Assembly (NCBI GenBank): GCA_030838305.1
Contig: JAUTWY010000600.1
Span: forward strand, 1-11,863
Length of the DNA: 11,863 bases
DNA from: Acidobacteriaceae bacterium
GTDB lineage: Bacteria; Acidobacteriota; Terriglobia; Terriglobales; Acidobacteriaceae
Direction: 5' to 3'
Numbering within the stretch: the stretch's first letter is position 1; the number at the start of each line of letters is the position of its first letter. The position numbers and the translations under genes are program-made. The notes under the pieces were generated by a model. That model was not told the DNA's origin. It was given only the letters and a program-made list of their open reading frames with translations, and searched no databases. Shown here in pieces: positions 1 to 5,588 of this stretch.

Positions 1-372
1 CCGGGCTTCAATCGGAATCTCACTCAGGCATTCTGGACATTTCTTGGTCGTCGGATCGGGCGGCTTCTCGCCGCGGTTCATGCGCGCGACCAGAAGATTC
101 ACCGGCACCACCACAAAAAAATAAATGGCTGCGGCAATCAGGAAAAAAGATATGCAGGCATTGACGAAGTCGCCGATGGGGAATTCCGTTCCCCGAACGT
201 AAAATTTTAATTGCGAATAATCGGGCTTACCTACAATGGCCGCGATCAAGGGCGTCAGAAAAGCCTTCGTCATTCCGGTGACCACGCCGCCAAAGGCCGC
301 GCCAATCACCACGCCCACCGCCATATCCACCACATTGCCGCGGAGGATGAACTTCTTAAATCCGTCGAGCAT
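1..372 (-). CDS. mscL: Large-conductance mechanosensitive channel MscL, 3' end cut by window
   Basis: MscL forms a homopentameric inner-membrane pore that opens under membrane tension and releases solutes on hypo-osmotic shock. The frame from ATG at 372 stays open to position 1, giving 124 residues without a stop, so the C-terminus is outside the window. The start is supported by a GGAGG ribosome binding site 7 nt upstream. Visible features are the N-terminal amphipathic helix (MLDGFKKFILRGN), TM1 with the family motif RGNVVDMAVGVVIGAAFG (about residues 11-28), a periplasmic loop, TM2 (about 72-95, AACISFFLIAAAIYFFVVVPVN region) and a charged cytoplasmic tail. The tail contains a CPEC pair (C112, C115), absent from the E. 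coli protein, which may be half of a zinc-binding knuckle continued beyond the window. It lies just downstream of a decayed protease gene. Identification is secure. Confidence 0.95.
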   Translation of the reverse strand, partial: MLDGFKKFILRGNVVDMAVGVVIGAAFGGVVTGMTKAFLTPLIAAIVGKPDYSQLKFYVRGTEFPIGDFVNACISFFLIAAAIYFFVVVPVNLLVARMNRGEKPPDPTTKKCPECLSEIPIEAR

Positions 373-379
373 GGAAAAG

Positions 380-384
380 CCTCC
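380..384 (-). promoter_or_regulatory. Ribosome binding site of mscL
   Basis: On the minus strand GGAGG lies 7 nt before the ATG at 372. It fixes the start of mscL, which is too incomplete here to date its start by length. Confidence 0.8.
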
Positions 385-426
385 GAACAAGATTGGCCGC
401 AAATGTATGCCAGGAAGAGGCAGAGG

Positions 427-976
427 TCAAGCCTTGGGCGATTGCCTTGGGCGATTGCTTCTGAGCTGTGATCTCGACCTCGCCAGTGCGCCGGTCGTAG
501 GTGAGCCAGCCATTTGCGCATTATGTCGCGACCTATCAGGCAAGAGAAAAACGGCTGGCGAATGATAGGATATGCCACTCCTCGAGTAGCATCCAAACTG
601 GGCAGCTCGGTCCCCGGGAATGAAATCGCAGCCGCGTACGCTGGATACTCGCCAGCCTCGCGCCTACTGCATGGATCATTTGGTGACCAGTTTAAGTTTG
701 CAGGTGGTCGCGATCTGCGGATTGATCACTGTGAGAGAGGCTCCCGGTGTCAGTGAGAGCCCTGACGGGCAGTTCAGAAAATTCGAGACCCAGCGGACGC
801 CCCTCCTCCACTTCCAGCCGGGTGGCACTAACGAGTATTGCGATGTGAGGTCCTTGCAGGAGTAGCGAGGTCGGCGCGAAAGGCAGCTTTAACCACTGGC
901 ACTCTTCCCTGAATAACTCAAACAGCCGCCACTCATTCCGCAATGCCTTATCTTCCGCCGCCCTGCAGTCCTCCAA
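427..976 (-). pseudogene. Decayed retropepsin-like aspartyl protease
   Basis: No single frame is open, but minus-strand frames join into one recognisable protein. Frame 1, from a possible TTG at 976, reads through ...ELPVRALTDTG. After one extra base in a GGG run it continues as ASLTVINPQIATTCKLKLVT. After one extra A in an AAA run it continues as NDPCSRREAGEYPAYAAAIS, then PFFSCLIGRDIMRKWL. After one extra G it ends LTYDRRTGEVEITAQ. DTGAS is the aspartic protease active-site motif, and hydrophobic-GRD near the C-terminus followed by a YDG/YNG-like strand fits the single-lobe retropepsin fold. A 13-bp tandem duplication (431-456) appears to have destroyed the original TGA at 427-429. Restored length is about 180 aa. 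Its frame runs in register with the dnaN stop at 996-998. The assignment rests on motif recognition; the N-terminus and start are uncertain. Confidence 0.65.
431..456. repeat. 13-bp perfect tandem duplication
   Basis: The unit GCCTTGGGCGATT occurs twice back to back (431-443 and 444-456). Removing one copy puts a TGA stop (minus strand, 427-429) in frame with the end of the protease relic, giving a C-terminus ...EITAQKQSPKA. The duplication therefore looks like one of the lesions that killed the gene. Confidence 0.85.
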
Positions 977-995
977 GCAACTGAGTGTTCGCCGC

Positions 996-2156
996 TCAAA
1001 TCCGCATCGGCATCACGATATACCGGTACTTATAATCATCGCCTTCGGCCGGCCGTAACTGCCCCGCGGACTGCGAATCCTTCAACTCGAGCCGCACCTC
1101 GTCGGTGCCGGCGGCTTTCAGGAAGTCAACCAGGTACTGCGCATTGAAGCCGATGGTGAGAACCTCGCCGTCGTAAGGCGCTTCAATTGAATCCTCAGAC
1201 TCTCCCGCTTCCGTCGACGACGCCGATATCTTCACTTCGCCTTTTTCCAACTTCATCCGCACTGCGCGTGAGCGCTCGTCGGCAAACTGCGCCACTCGCA
1301 GAATCGCCGAGTTCAGATCGGAATTATTCAGCGTAATGCTCTTGTTATTGTCCTTGGGTAGGACCGCCTCGAAGTTGGGGAACTGTCCGGTAAGCTGACG
1401 CGAGGTCAGCAGCCGCGATCCAATCCGGAAGAACAGTGTCGACTCATCTTTCGCAAACTCAACCGTCTCGGCATCCGTGGAATCCAGTAGCGATTTCAGT
1501 TCATCCATCGCCTTCTTCGGCACCAGCGTCTTCATCTCGCCCGAGACGCCTTCGAACTTTTCGCCACTTCTTTCGCAATGTGCCAGTCGATGCCCATCGG
1601 TCGCTACCATCGTGATCGACTCCGGTTTCAGCAGCATCAGCGCGCCATTCAACGTGTAGCGCGATTCCTCGCTTGAGATTGCAAAATAAGTCCGCGCAAT
1701 TAATCCGCGCAACACTTGCCCTGGAATCTTCACTACACCCGCGGTCGGAAACACCGGCAGGCTGGGGAAATTCGACTTCGCCATCCCGACCATCTTCGTG
1801 TTGGACCGCCCGCAGCGAATGCTGACCCAATGATTTTCGAGCAGCTTGATCGTGATATCCGCGTCCGGCAGTAGCTTCACGTAATCGTGCAACTTGCGCG
1901 CCGGAATCGTGCACGACCCTTCTTTTTTAACCTTGGCATTGCAGGATGTACGCAGGCTTAGATCCAGGTCGGTCGCCGTCAGCGACAGCTTACCCTCGGC
2001 CGCTTCGAATAAATAATTGGAAAGAATAGGAATGGTGGTCTTGCGCTCAACCACGCCCTGCGTCGCCGTCAACTCGCGCAGCAACTCGACTTTGCTGACC
2101 GTGATCTCCATCGATCCCACCGCCGTCCCCGCTGCCACGACCGCTTCCACCGGCAT
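996..2156 (-). CDS. dnaN: DNA polymerase III beta subunit (sliding clamp)
   Basis: DnaN is the ring-shaped processivity clamp of the replicative polymerase. The 386-aa frame has the family layout of three repeated clamp domains. Recognisable segments are the N-terminal ELLRELTATQGVVERKTTIPILSN, the domain 2 segment LTGQFPNFEAVLP and the conserved C-terminal ending YRYIVMPMRI that forms the peptide-binding pocket. Length fits the family (about 365-385 aa). Two starts are possible. ATG 2156 has a GGGGAG ribosome binding site 9 nt upstream and is chosen. ATG 2111 would give a 371-aa protein beginning MEITVSKVELL, which is where homologous sequences usually start, but has no clear ribosome binding site. 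The 15 extra residues (MPVEAVVAAGTAVGS) are low-complexity and may or may not be translated. It lies 303 bp downstream of dnaA on the same strand, and the gap looks like the origin. Confidence 0.97.
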   Translation of the reverse strand: MPVEAVVAAGTAVGSMEITVSKVELLRELTATQGVVERKTTIPILSNYLFEAAEGKLSLTATDLDLSLRTSCNAKVKKEGSCTIPARKLHDYVKLLPDADITIKLLENHWVSIRCGRSNTKMVGMAKSNFPSLPVFPTAGVVKIPGQVLRGLIARTYFAISSEESRYTLNGALMLLKPESITMVATDGHRLAHCERSGEKFEGVSGEMKTLVPKKAMDELKSLLDSTDAETVEFAKDESTLFFRIGSRLLTSRQLTGQFPNFEAVLPKDNNKSITLNNSDLNSAILRVAQFADERSRAVRMKLEKGEVKISASSTEAGESEDSIEAPYDGEVLTIGFNAQYLVDFLKAAGTDEVRLELKDSQSAGQLRPAEGDDYKYRYIVMPMRI

Positions 2157-2165
2157 AGACTTTAT

Positions 2166-2171
2166 CTCCCC
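2166..2171 (-). promoter_or_regulatory. Ribosome binding site supporting the long dnaN start
   Basis: GGGGAG on the minus strand, 9 nt before ATG 2156. This is the main argument for the 386-aa form over the 371-aa form. Confidence 0.6.
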
Positions 2172-2180
2172 TGCCGCGTG

Positions 2181-2406
2181 CTACTTTTATTACTTCCCTT
2201 ATATCAAATACAAAACCTATAAAACCAGTAGTAACAGTAGGCAGCTCGGAGAAGTGGAAAACTTTAGCAACCGGCCTATTGTCACCGCCTTGCCCCTGAT
2301 ACCTTCGTGTGAGAAATCGGTCTCGAATCTGGCGGAGCTACCGGGAGAAGATTTCCACTTTTGCCAATTCGTCTGACCCTTGCACAGTCTCCACATCTGA
2401 TCCACA
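2181..2406. other. oriC: Candidate oriC core in the dnaA-dnaN spacer
   Basis: The 303-bp dnaN-dnaA gap (2157-2459) has no gene. From 2181 to 2227 the plus strand contains no G at all, and 2181-2224 is about 23 percent GC by hand count, far below the flanking genes; it could serve as the unwinding element. Next comes TAG-TAA-CAG-TAG (2229-2240), resembling the DnaA-trio motif of Bacillus-type origins, then a GC-richer step, then AGTGGAAAA (2253-2261), a two-mismatch DnaA box on the minus strand. Further box-like 9-mers on the plus strand are GTCTCCACA (2387-2395) and TGATCCACA (2398-2406, one mismatch to TTATCCACA), 11 bp apart. Gene context (dnaA upstream, dnaN downstream) matches B. subtilis, where unwinding occurs in this gap. 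No perfect DnaA box is present, so this remains a candidate. Confidence 0.5.
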
Positions 2407-2459
2407 GCGAGAAAGAAGGAAGACTGCGCCCCTCGGTGCAAAAAGCCAAATACCGCCCT

Positions 2460-3833
2460 TTATCCGCCCAATTGCTCGGTCAATTTATTGAGCAGCCTGT
2501 TCAAATCTTTGTCGTTCTTGCGAACCTCTTCAATCTTGTCCACCGAGTGCAGCACGGTCGTGTGATGCTTTCCCCCAAACTGCCGCCCAATTTCCGGCAG
2601 CGAGGCCTCCGTCATCTGCTTGGCCAGGTACATCGCGATCTGCCGCGGATAAACAATCGCCCGCGAATTGTCCTTAGCCTTGATCTCCACCAATCTCAAC
2701 CCAAACTGCTCGGCGACCATCTTCTGGATCGATTCAATCGTGACCTTGCGCGCCTGCGAATCGATGAAATTCTTCAATACCTGCTGCGCGTAAGGAAGCG
2801 TAATCTCCGCGCCAATCAAGGATGAATGAGCCACCAGCCGGATTAGCGCCCCTTCCAACTCACGTACGTTGGACCGTATATTCTGCGCCACGAACAGAGC
2901 CACATCCGTCGGCAGCGTGACTTTTTCCTGCTCTGCTTTCTTCTGCAGGATCGCCACCTTGGTCTCGAGATCGGGCGGCTGAATATCCGCGATCAGTCCC
3001 CACTCAAACCGGCTCCGCAGCCGGTCTTCAATCTCCGCCAATTCCTTCGGAGAACGGTCGCTCGCAATCACGATCTGCTTCATCGTGTCGTGCAGTGCGT
3101 TAAACGTATGGAAAAACTCTTCCTGCGTGCGCTCTTTGCCCGCCAGGAACTGGATGTCGTCGATCAGCAAAACGTCCACGCCGCGGAACTTGTCGCGGAA
3201 GGTGGTCATCTTGTCGTAGCGCAGCGAGTTGATCATGTCATTGGTGAACTTCTCGCTCGATACATAGGAGATGGCCGCCTCCGGTTGCCGCCGCTTCACC
3301 TCGTGCCCGATGGCCTGCATCAGATGAGTCTTGCCCATGCCCACGCCGCCGTACAGGAACAGTGGGTTGTAAGCCTTCGAAGGACGTTCCGCCACCGCCT
3401 GGCATGCCGCATGCGCGAACTGGTTTCCCGAGCCGATTACGAAAGCGTCGAATGTATACCGCGGATTCAGTTGCGCCGCGCCATCCCAGTCGAATCGTGC
3501 TTGCGACGGAGGCGCCGCCGGCGGAGCCATCGAGAGCCCGCCATTGTGGCGCACTGTGGTGGCTGCCGGATCGTCTTCCGGCGTCACAAACTTTACGTCG
3601 TTGAATTCCAATCCCAGGTTGTCGATCGCTTCCTGGATCAGGTCGGCATACTTGTCGCCGGCGTGGCGAAACTCCGCTGTGGGCACCCGCACAAATAAAA
3701 TTCCGCCACTGGAGTGGCTGTAGCGCGTCGGTTTTAACCAGGTGTCGTAAGAGTGCCGGTTGATCTTTTTTTCCAGCGCATCCAGAATGCGCATCCACGG
3801 ATTCGGGGAAGGGGTTGAGCCTTGAGCTGACAT
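2460..3833 (-). CDS. dnaA: Chromosomal replication initiator DnaA
   Basis: DnaA is the AAA+ ATPase that binds origin boxes, opens the duplex and loads the helicase. At 457 aa it is full length. Domain I spans about residues 10-88 (ALEKKINRHSYDTWLKP). A short proline/alanine linker (about 89-120) is domain II. Domain III spans about 123-350, with Walker A GGVGMGKT (162-169), Walker B VDVLLIDD (219-226), the arginine-finger segment RLRSRFEWGL (271-280) and sensor 2 NVRELEGAL (322-330). Domain IV spans about 360-457 and ends in the signature IGRQFGGKHHTTVLHS (416-431). The signature carries KHH where E. coli has RDH, so the aspartate that contacts box DNA (E. coli D433) is histidine. The start ATG 3833 agrees with family length; no strong ribosome binding site is visible, and a GC hairpin lies just upstream. 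It is divergent from rpmH. Confidence 0.99.
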   Translation of the reverse strand: MSAQGSTPSPNPWMRILDALEKKINRHSYDTWLKPTRYSHSSGGILFVRVPTAEFRHAGDKYADLIQEAIDNLGLEFNDVKFVTPEDDPAATTVRHNGGLSMAPPAAPPSQARFDWDGAAQLNPRYTFDAFVIGSGNQFAHAACQAVAERPSKAYNPLFLYGGVGMGKTHLMQAIGHEVKRRQPEAAISYVSSEKFTNDMINSLRYDKMTTFRDKFRGVDVLLIDDIQFLAGKERTQEEFFHTFNALHDTMKQIVIASDRSPKELAEIEDRLRSRFEWGLIADIQPPDLETKVAILQKKAEQEKVTLPTDVALFVAQNIRSNVRELEGALIRLVAHSSLIGAEITLPYAQQVLKNFIDSQARKVTIESIQKMVAEQFGLRLVEIKAKDNSRAIVYPRQIAMYLAKQMTEASLPEIGRQFGGKHHTTVLHSVDKIEEVRKNDKDLNRLLNKLTEQLGG

Positions 3834-3846
3834 AATTATGAAATAC

Positions 3847-3866
3847 CCGCCGTGGCGTCCCGGCGG
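3847..3866 (-). promoter_or_regulatory. GC hairpin in the dnaA leader
   Basis: CCGCCG and CGGCGG are perfect complements separated by 8 nt, ending 13 nt before the dnaA start codon. On the dnaA transcript the 3' half supplies the only purine-rich GGCGG segment near the start, so folding could limit ribosome access. A regulatory role is inference. Confidence 0.4.
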
Positions 3867-4193
3867 CTGGGCTTGAGGGCGCCTGTCTAGAACTTGCTGT
3901 TTACTTACTCGTTGGTGGAACTTTTAGTGTACTGCGGAATGCGCCACTTGTGTCCTGCGCGGTTGCCATTTGTTGAATGAGATTCTTAAAATCGACCGTG
4001 CGGCATGTTAGCACAATTTTTTTCGGCGTGCGAAAATCTTCGCGCGCAATTTTCTCGCGCGCACTATTCGGAACCCGAAGCATCGTGCCTGTCAAGTGTC
4101 GAGGATGTAACTGCAACGCGCGCAGTGCAATCCCGCGCAGAGATTCACCTTGAAGAAACCAAACTGAGGCGTGTGACGAAAACCAGCGGAGCA

Positions 4194-4230
4194 GAACTCG
4201 GAACCGAGAACTGAGAACTGCCAGAACTGC
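4194..4230. repeat. Heptamer array, GAACTGA type
   Basis: Four consecutive 7-bp units (4194, 4201, 4208 and 4215) share the pattern GAACYSN, and a fifth (4224-4230, GAACTGC) follows after a 2-bp interruption. It is non-coding, just upstream of the rpmH promoter. Similar period-7 arrays with different units occur in three other places in the window. Confidence 0.7.
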
Positions 4231-4239
4231 CCGCCCCCT

Positions 4240-4269
4240 TTGCCCTCACCCCATCCCGTCATTTATACT
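4240..4269 (+). promoter_or_regulatory. Sigma-70-type promoter of rpmH
   Basis: TTGCCC (4240-4245, 4 of 6 to TTGACA) and TATACT (4264-4269, 5 of 6 to TATAAT) are separated by 18 bp. Transcription would start near 4276, about 40 nt before the rpmH ATG. It probably drives rpmH-rnpA and possibly the genes beyond. Prediction by eye only. Confidence 0.6.
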
Positions 4270-4317
4270 CATCGTTTGCCCTAACACTGTCGACGGAATC
4301 AGGAGCAGCTATCTTTC

Positions 4318-4473
4318 ATGCCCAAGCGTACATTCCAACCTAACCGGCGCAGGCGAAGCAAGAAGCATGGCTTTCGCACGCGCATGAAGACCCAAGGCGG
4401 CCAGAAAGTGATTTCCCGCCGCCGCGCCAAAGGACGGAAGCGGGTCTCCGTGAAGCCCGGCTTCCGCGAGTAG
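4318..4473 (+). CDS. rpmH: 50S ribosomal protein L34
   Basis: This 51-aa, very basic protein of the large ribosomal subunit starts with MPKRTFQPNRRRRSKKHGF and continues through TRMKTQGGQKVI to end SVKPGFRE. The family hallmark KRTFQPN-x-R-(R/K)-(R/K)-x(2,3)-HGFRxRM is intact. Usual length is 44-52 aa, so the gene is complete. An AGGAG element lies about 12 nt before ATG 4318, a little far but the only candidate. It stands first in the rightward operon, facing away from dnaA, the arrangement seen at most bacterial origins. Confidence 0.98.
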   Translation: MPKRTFQPNRRRRSKKHGFRTRMKTQGGQKVISRRRAKGRKRVSVKPGFRE

Positions 4474-4578
4474 TCATTTCTAGTGCCGCTCACTTCCACG
4501 GTCGATATAGCCAGCATTCTGTCGCAGCCCGAAGGCATGATGGCTGATGCCGCGCTGGGAGCGCGGCGGGACTTCGCC

Positions 4579-5004
4579 ATGCCGCCAAAGCAAGCAGCAC
4601 GATTTCCCCGCGCGGCGCGTCTTTTGCGTCATGCGGATTTCGAGCGAGTCTATAAGCAAGGGCGCCGCCATTTCTCGGCGTCCATGACCGTCTTCTATTG
4701 GCCGCGACCCGAAGCGGATGGGAATTTGGAGACACGGGCGAAAAGGCGAGTGCCAGCGCCACACGGTCTGCGCGTCGGATTCACTGTGGGGCGTGCCCTC
4801 GGCGGCGCCGTGCAGCGAAACCGCATGAAGCGCCGCTTGCGCGAAGCAGTTCGCCAGTCCCACCCGCCCGCTGGAATTGCAGCGGACGTCGTGATTAATC
4901 CGAAGAAGTCGTTGCTGGCCACTGACTTCTCCGTAGTATTAAACGAAGTCAGCCGCGCTTTTACCGTGATTGAGCAAAAGCTGTCAGAGAAGCGACAGTC
5001 CTAG
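4579..5004 (+). CDS. rnpA: Ribonuclease P protein component
   Basis: RnpA is the protein cofactor of the RNase P ribozyme, which removes 5' leaders from pre-tRNA. The core begins at FPRAARLLRHADFERVYKQG and includes GLRVGFTVGRALGGAVQRNR followed by MKRRLREAVR. This is the diagnostic RNR motif with its basic helix, which contacts the catalytic RNA. The start is ambiguous. The frame is open from GTG 4483, 9 nt after the rpmH stop (173 aa), with further ATGs at 4537, 4540 and 4579. I choose 4579 (141 aa) because homologous sequence begins only a few residues later and the upstream 32 residues look unconserved; no candidate has a strong ribosome binding site. It is almost certainly co-transcribed with rpmH. 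The gene ends TAG 5002-5004. Confidence 0.93.
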   Translation: MPPKQAARFPRAARLLRHADFERVYKQGRRHFSASMTVFYWPRPEADGNLETRAKRRVPAPHGLRVGFTVGRALGGAVQRNRMKRRLREAVRQSHPPAGIAADVVINPKKSLLATDFSVVLNEVSRAFTVIEQKLSEKRQS

Positions 5005-5037
5005 AGAACTGAGCGTGCGAGGCAAGAGGTCGAGCGC

Positions 5038-5058
5038 TGTACGTTGTAAGTTGTACGG
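5038..5058. repeat. Heptamer array, TGTACGT type
   Basis: Three contiguous 7-bp units, TGTACGT, TGTAAGT and TGTACGG, lie in the rnpA-yidD spacer. It is short enough to be chance alone, but it shares the 7-bp period of three other intergenic arrays in this window. Confidence 0.5.
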
Positions 5059-5095
5059 ACACACGCGGTAGGCGCGAAGCGGCGTTAGAATGCAG

Positions 5096-5160
5096 CCCAG
5101 CGGCATAAGCCGCGGGTAGTGAATGAGGCCGGAAGTCAGCCCCGGAGGGACGCAAGAATA
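5096..5160. repeat. REP-like extragenic palindromic element upstream of yidD
   Basis: Two neighbouring imperfect palindromes. The first is CCC-A-GCGGC-ATAA-GCCGC-GGG (5096-5116). The second centres on CCCCGGAGGG (5140-5149), inside the segment GTCAGCCCCGGAGGGACGC. The layout, paired GC hairpins in a short intergenic gap, resembles REP/BIME elements, and I recall similar CCCCGGAGGGACG sequences dispersed in acidobacterial genomes. It overlaps the upstream in-frame extension of yidD, which supports the downstream yidD start. Copy number cannot be judged from one window. Confidence 0.5.
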
Positions 5161-5220
5161 ACCACAGGATCGAGTTGGTGGGACGATTCCCGCTCAACCA
5201 TTGAATACGATATTTCCCGC

Positions 5221-5466
5221 ATGAGCCATTTTGCCAAATTCGTTACCCTGCAACTGTTGCGGGCCTACAAGTGGGCGATCTCGCCCCTGCTGCCTCCAGC
5301 CTGCCGCTACGTGCCGACCTGCTCCGAATATGCCATGGAGGCCGTCGAGCGCTATGGCGTCCTGCGTGGTGGATGGATGGCCTTGGTTCGCGTCCTCCGC
5401 TGTCATCCGTTGGGGAGCAGCGGTTATGATCCTGTGGTAAAGCAGACGAGCTGCGGAAAACTGTGA
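5221..5466 (+). CDS. yidD: Membrane protein insertion efficiency factor YidD
   Basis: YidD is a small, membrane-associated protein that assists YidC-dependent insertion of inner-membrane proteins. The 81-aa product from ATG 5221 contains the whole family: an amphipathic N-terminal helix (LLRAYKWAISPLLPP), the conserved CRYVPTCSEYAMEAVERYG, and the C-terminal RCHPLGSSGYDPV. The two conserved cysteines of CRYxPTCS are present. The frame is open back to ATG 5119, but the extra 34 residues are encoded by a REP-like palindrome and match nothing in the family, so 5221 is preferred despite lacking a clear ribosome binding site. It sits between rnpA and yidC, the conserved order. Confidence 0.95.
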   Translation: MSHFAKFVTLQLLRAYKWAISPLLPPACRYVPTCSEYAMEAVERYGVLRGGWMALVRVLRCHPLGSSGYDPVVKQTSCGKL

Positions 5467-5588
5467 TGAAAAAAATTCAGCTGCAACTTGCAGCGTGGAA
5501 TTGATTTTGGGTGGCGCAGCGCTTCAGGGCTGCGATAAAGCTCCTTAGTTAGAGAACGGACTGTAGCCCCGAGGTACTTAATAAAACT

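Larger units (their letters stand above)
3834..4317. other. Divergent dnaA/rpmH intergenic region
   Basis: This 484-bp spacer separates the leftward dnaA-dnaN pair from the rightward rpmH operon and must hold promoters for both. I see no credible gene; the 71-aa minus frame at 3901-4116 has no family look. Visible structure: a GC hairpin at 3847-3866 near the dnaA start; TTTTCG-5nt-CGAAAA (4020-4036), an AT-flanked palindrome; TCGCGCGCA repeated at 4040-4048 and 4055-4063, exactly 15 bp apart; a heptamer array at 4194-4230; and the rpmH promoter at 4240-4269. I could not find DnaA boxes here on either strand, which argues for the origin lying on the dnaN side. Confidence 0.7.

Noticed and set aside
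427..976. Programmed frameshifting in the aspartyl protease relic
   Set aside because: Three separate +1 shifts would be needed, none at a recognisable slippery site with stimulator, and the stop codon is also displaced by a duplication; decay is simpler.
3090..3698. A 202-codon plus frame opposite dnaA
   Set aside because: Shadow of dnaA: Arg- and His-rich, with no family resemblance.
3901..4116. A 71-aa minus frame in the dnaA/rpmH spacer
   Set aside because: No ribosome binding site or recognisable motif, and it overlaps repeats and palindromes of the spacer.
4981..4998. CTGTC...GACAG hairpin at the end of rnpA as a terminator
   Set aside because: The stem is only 5 bp, lies inside the coding sequence and has no following T-tract. 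I found no convincing intrinsic terminator anywhere in the window.
5119..5220. Longer N-terminus for YidD from ATG 5119
   Set aside because: The 34 additional residues come from a REP-like palindrome and do not resemble the family; the YidD domain starts right at ATG 5221.
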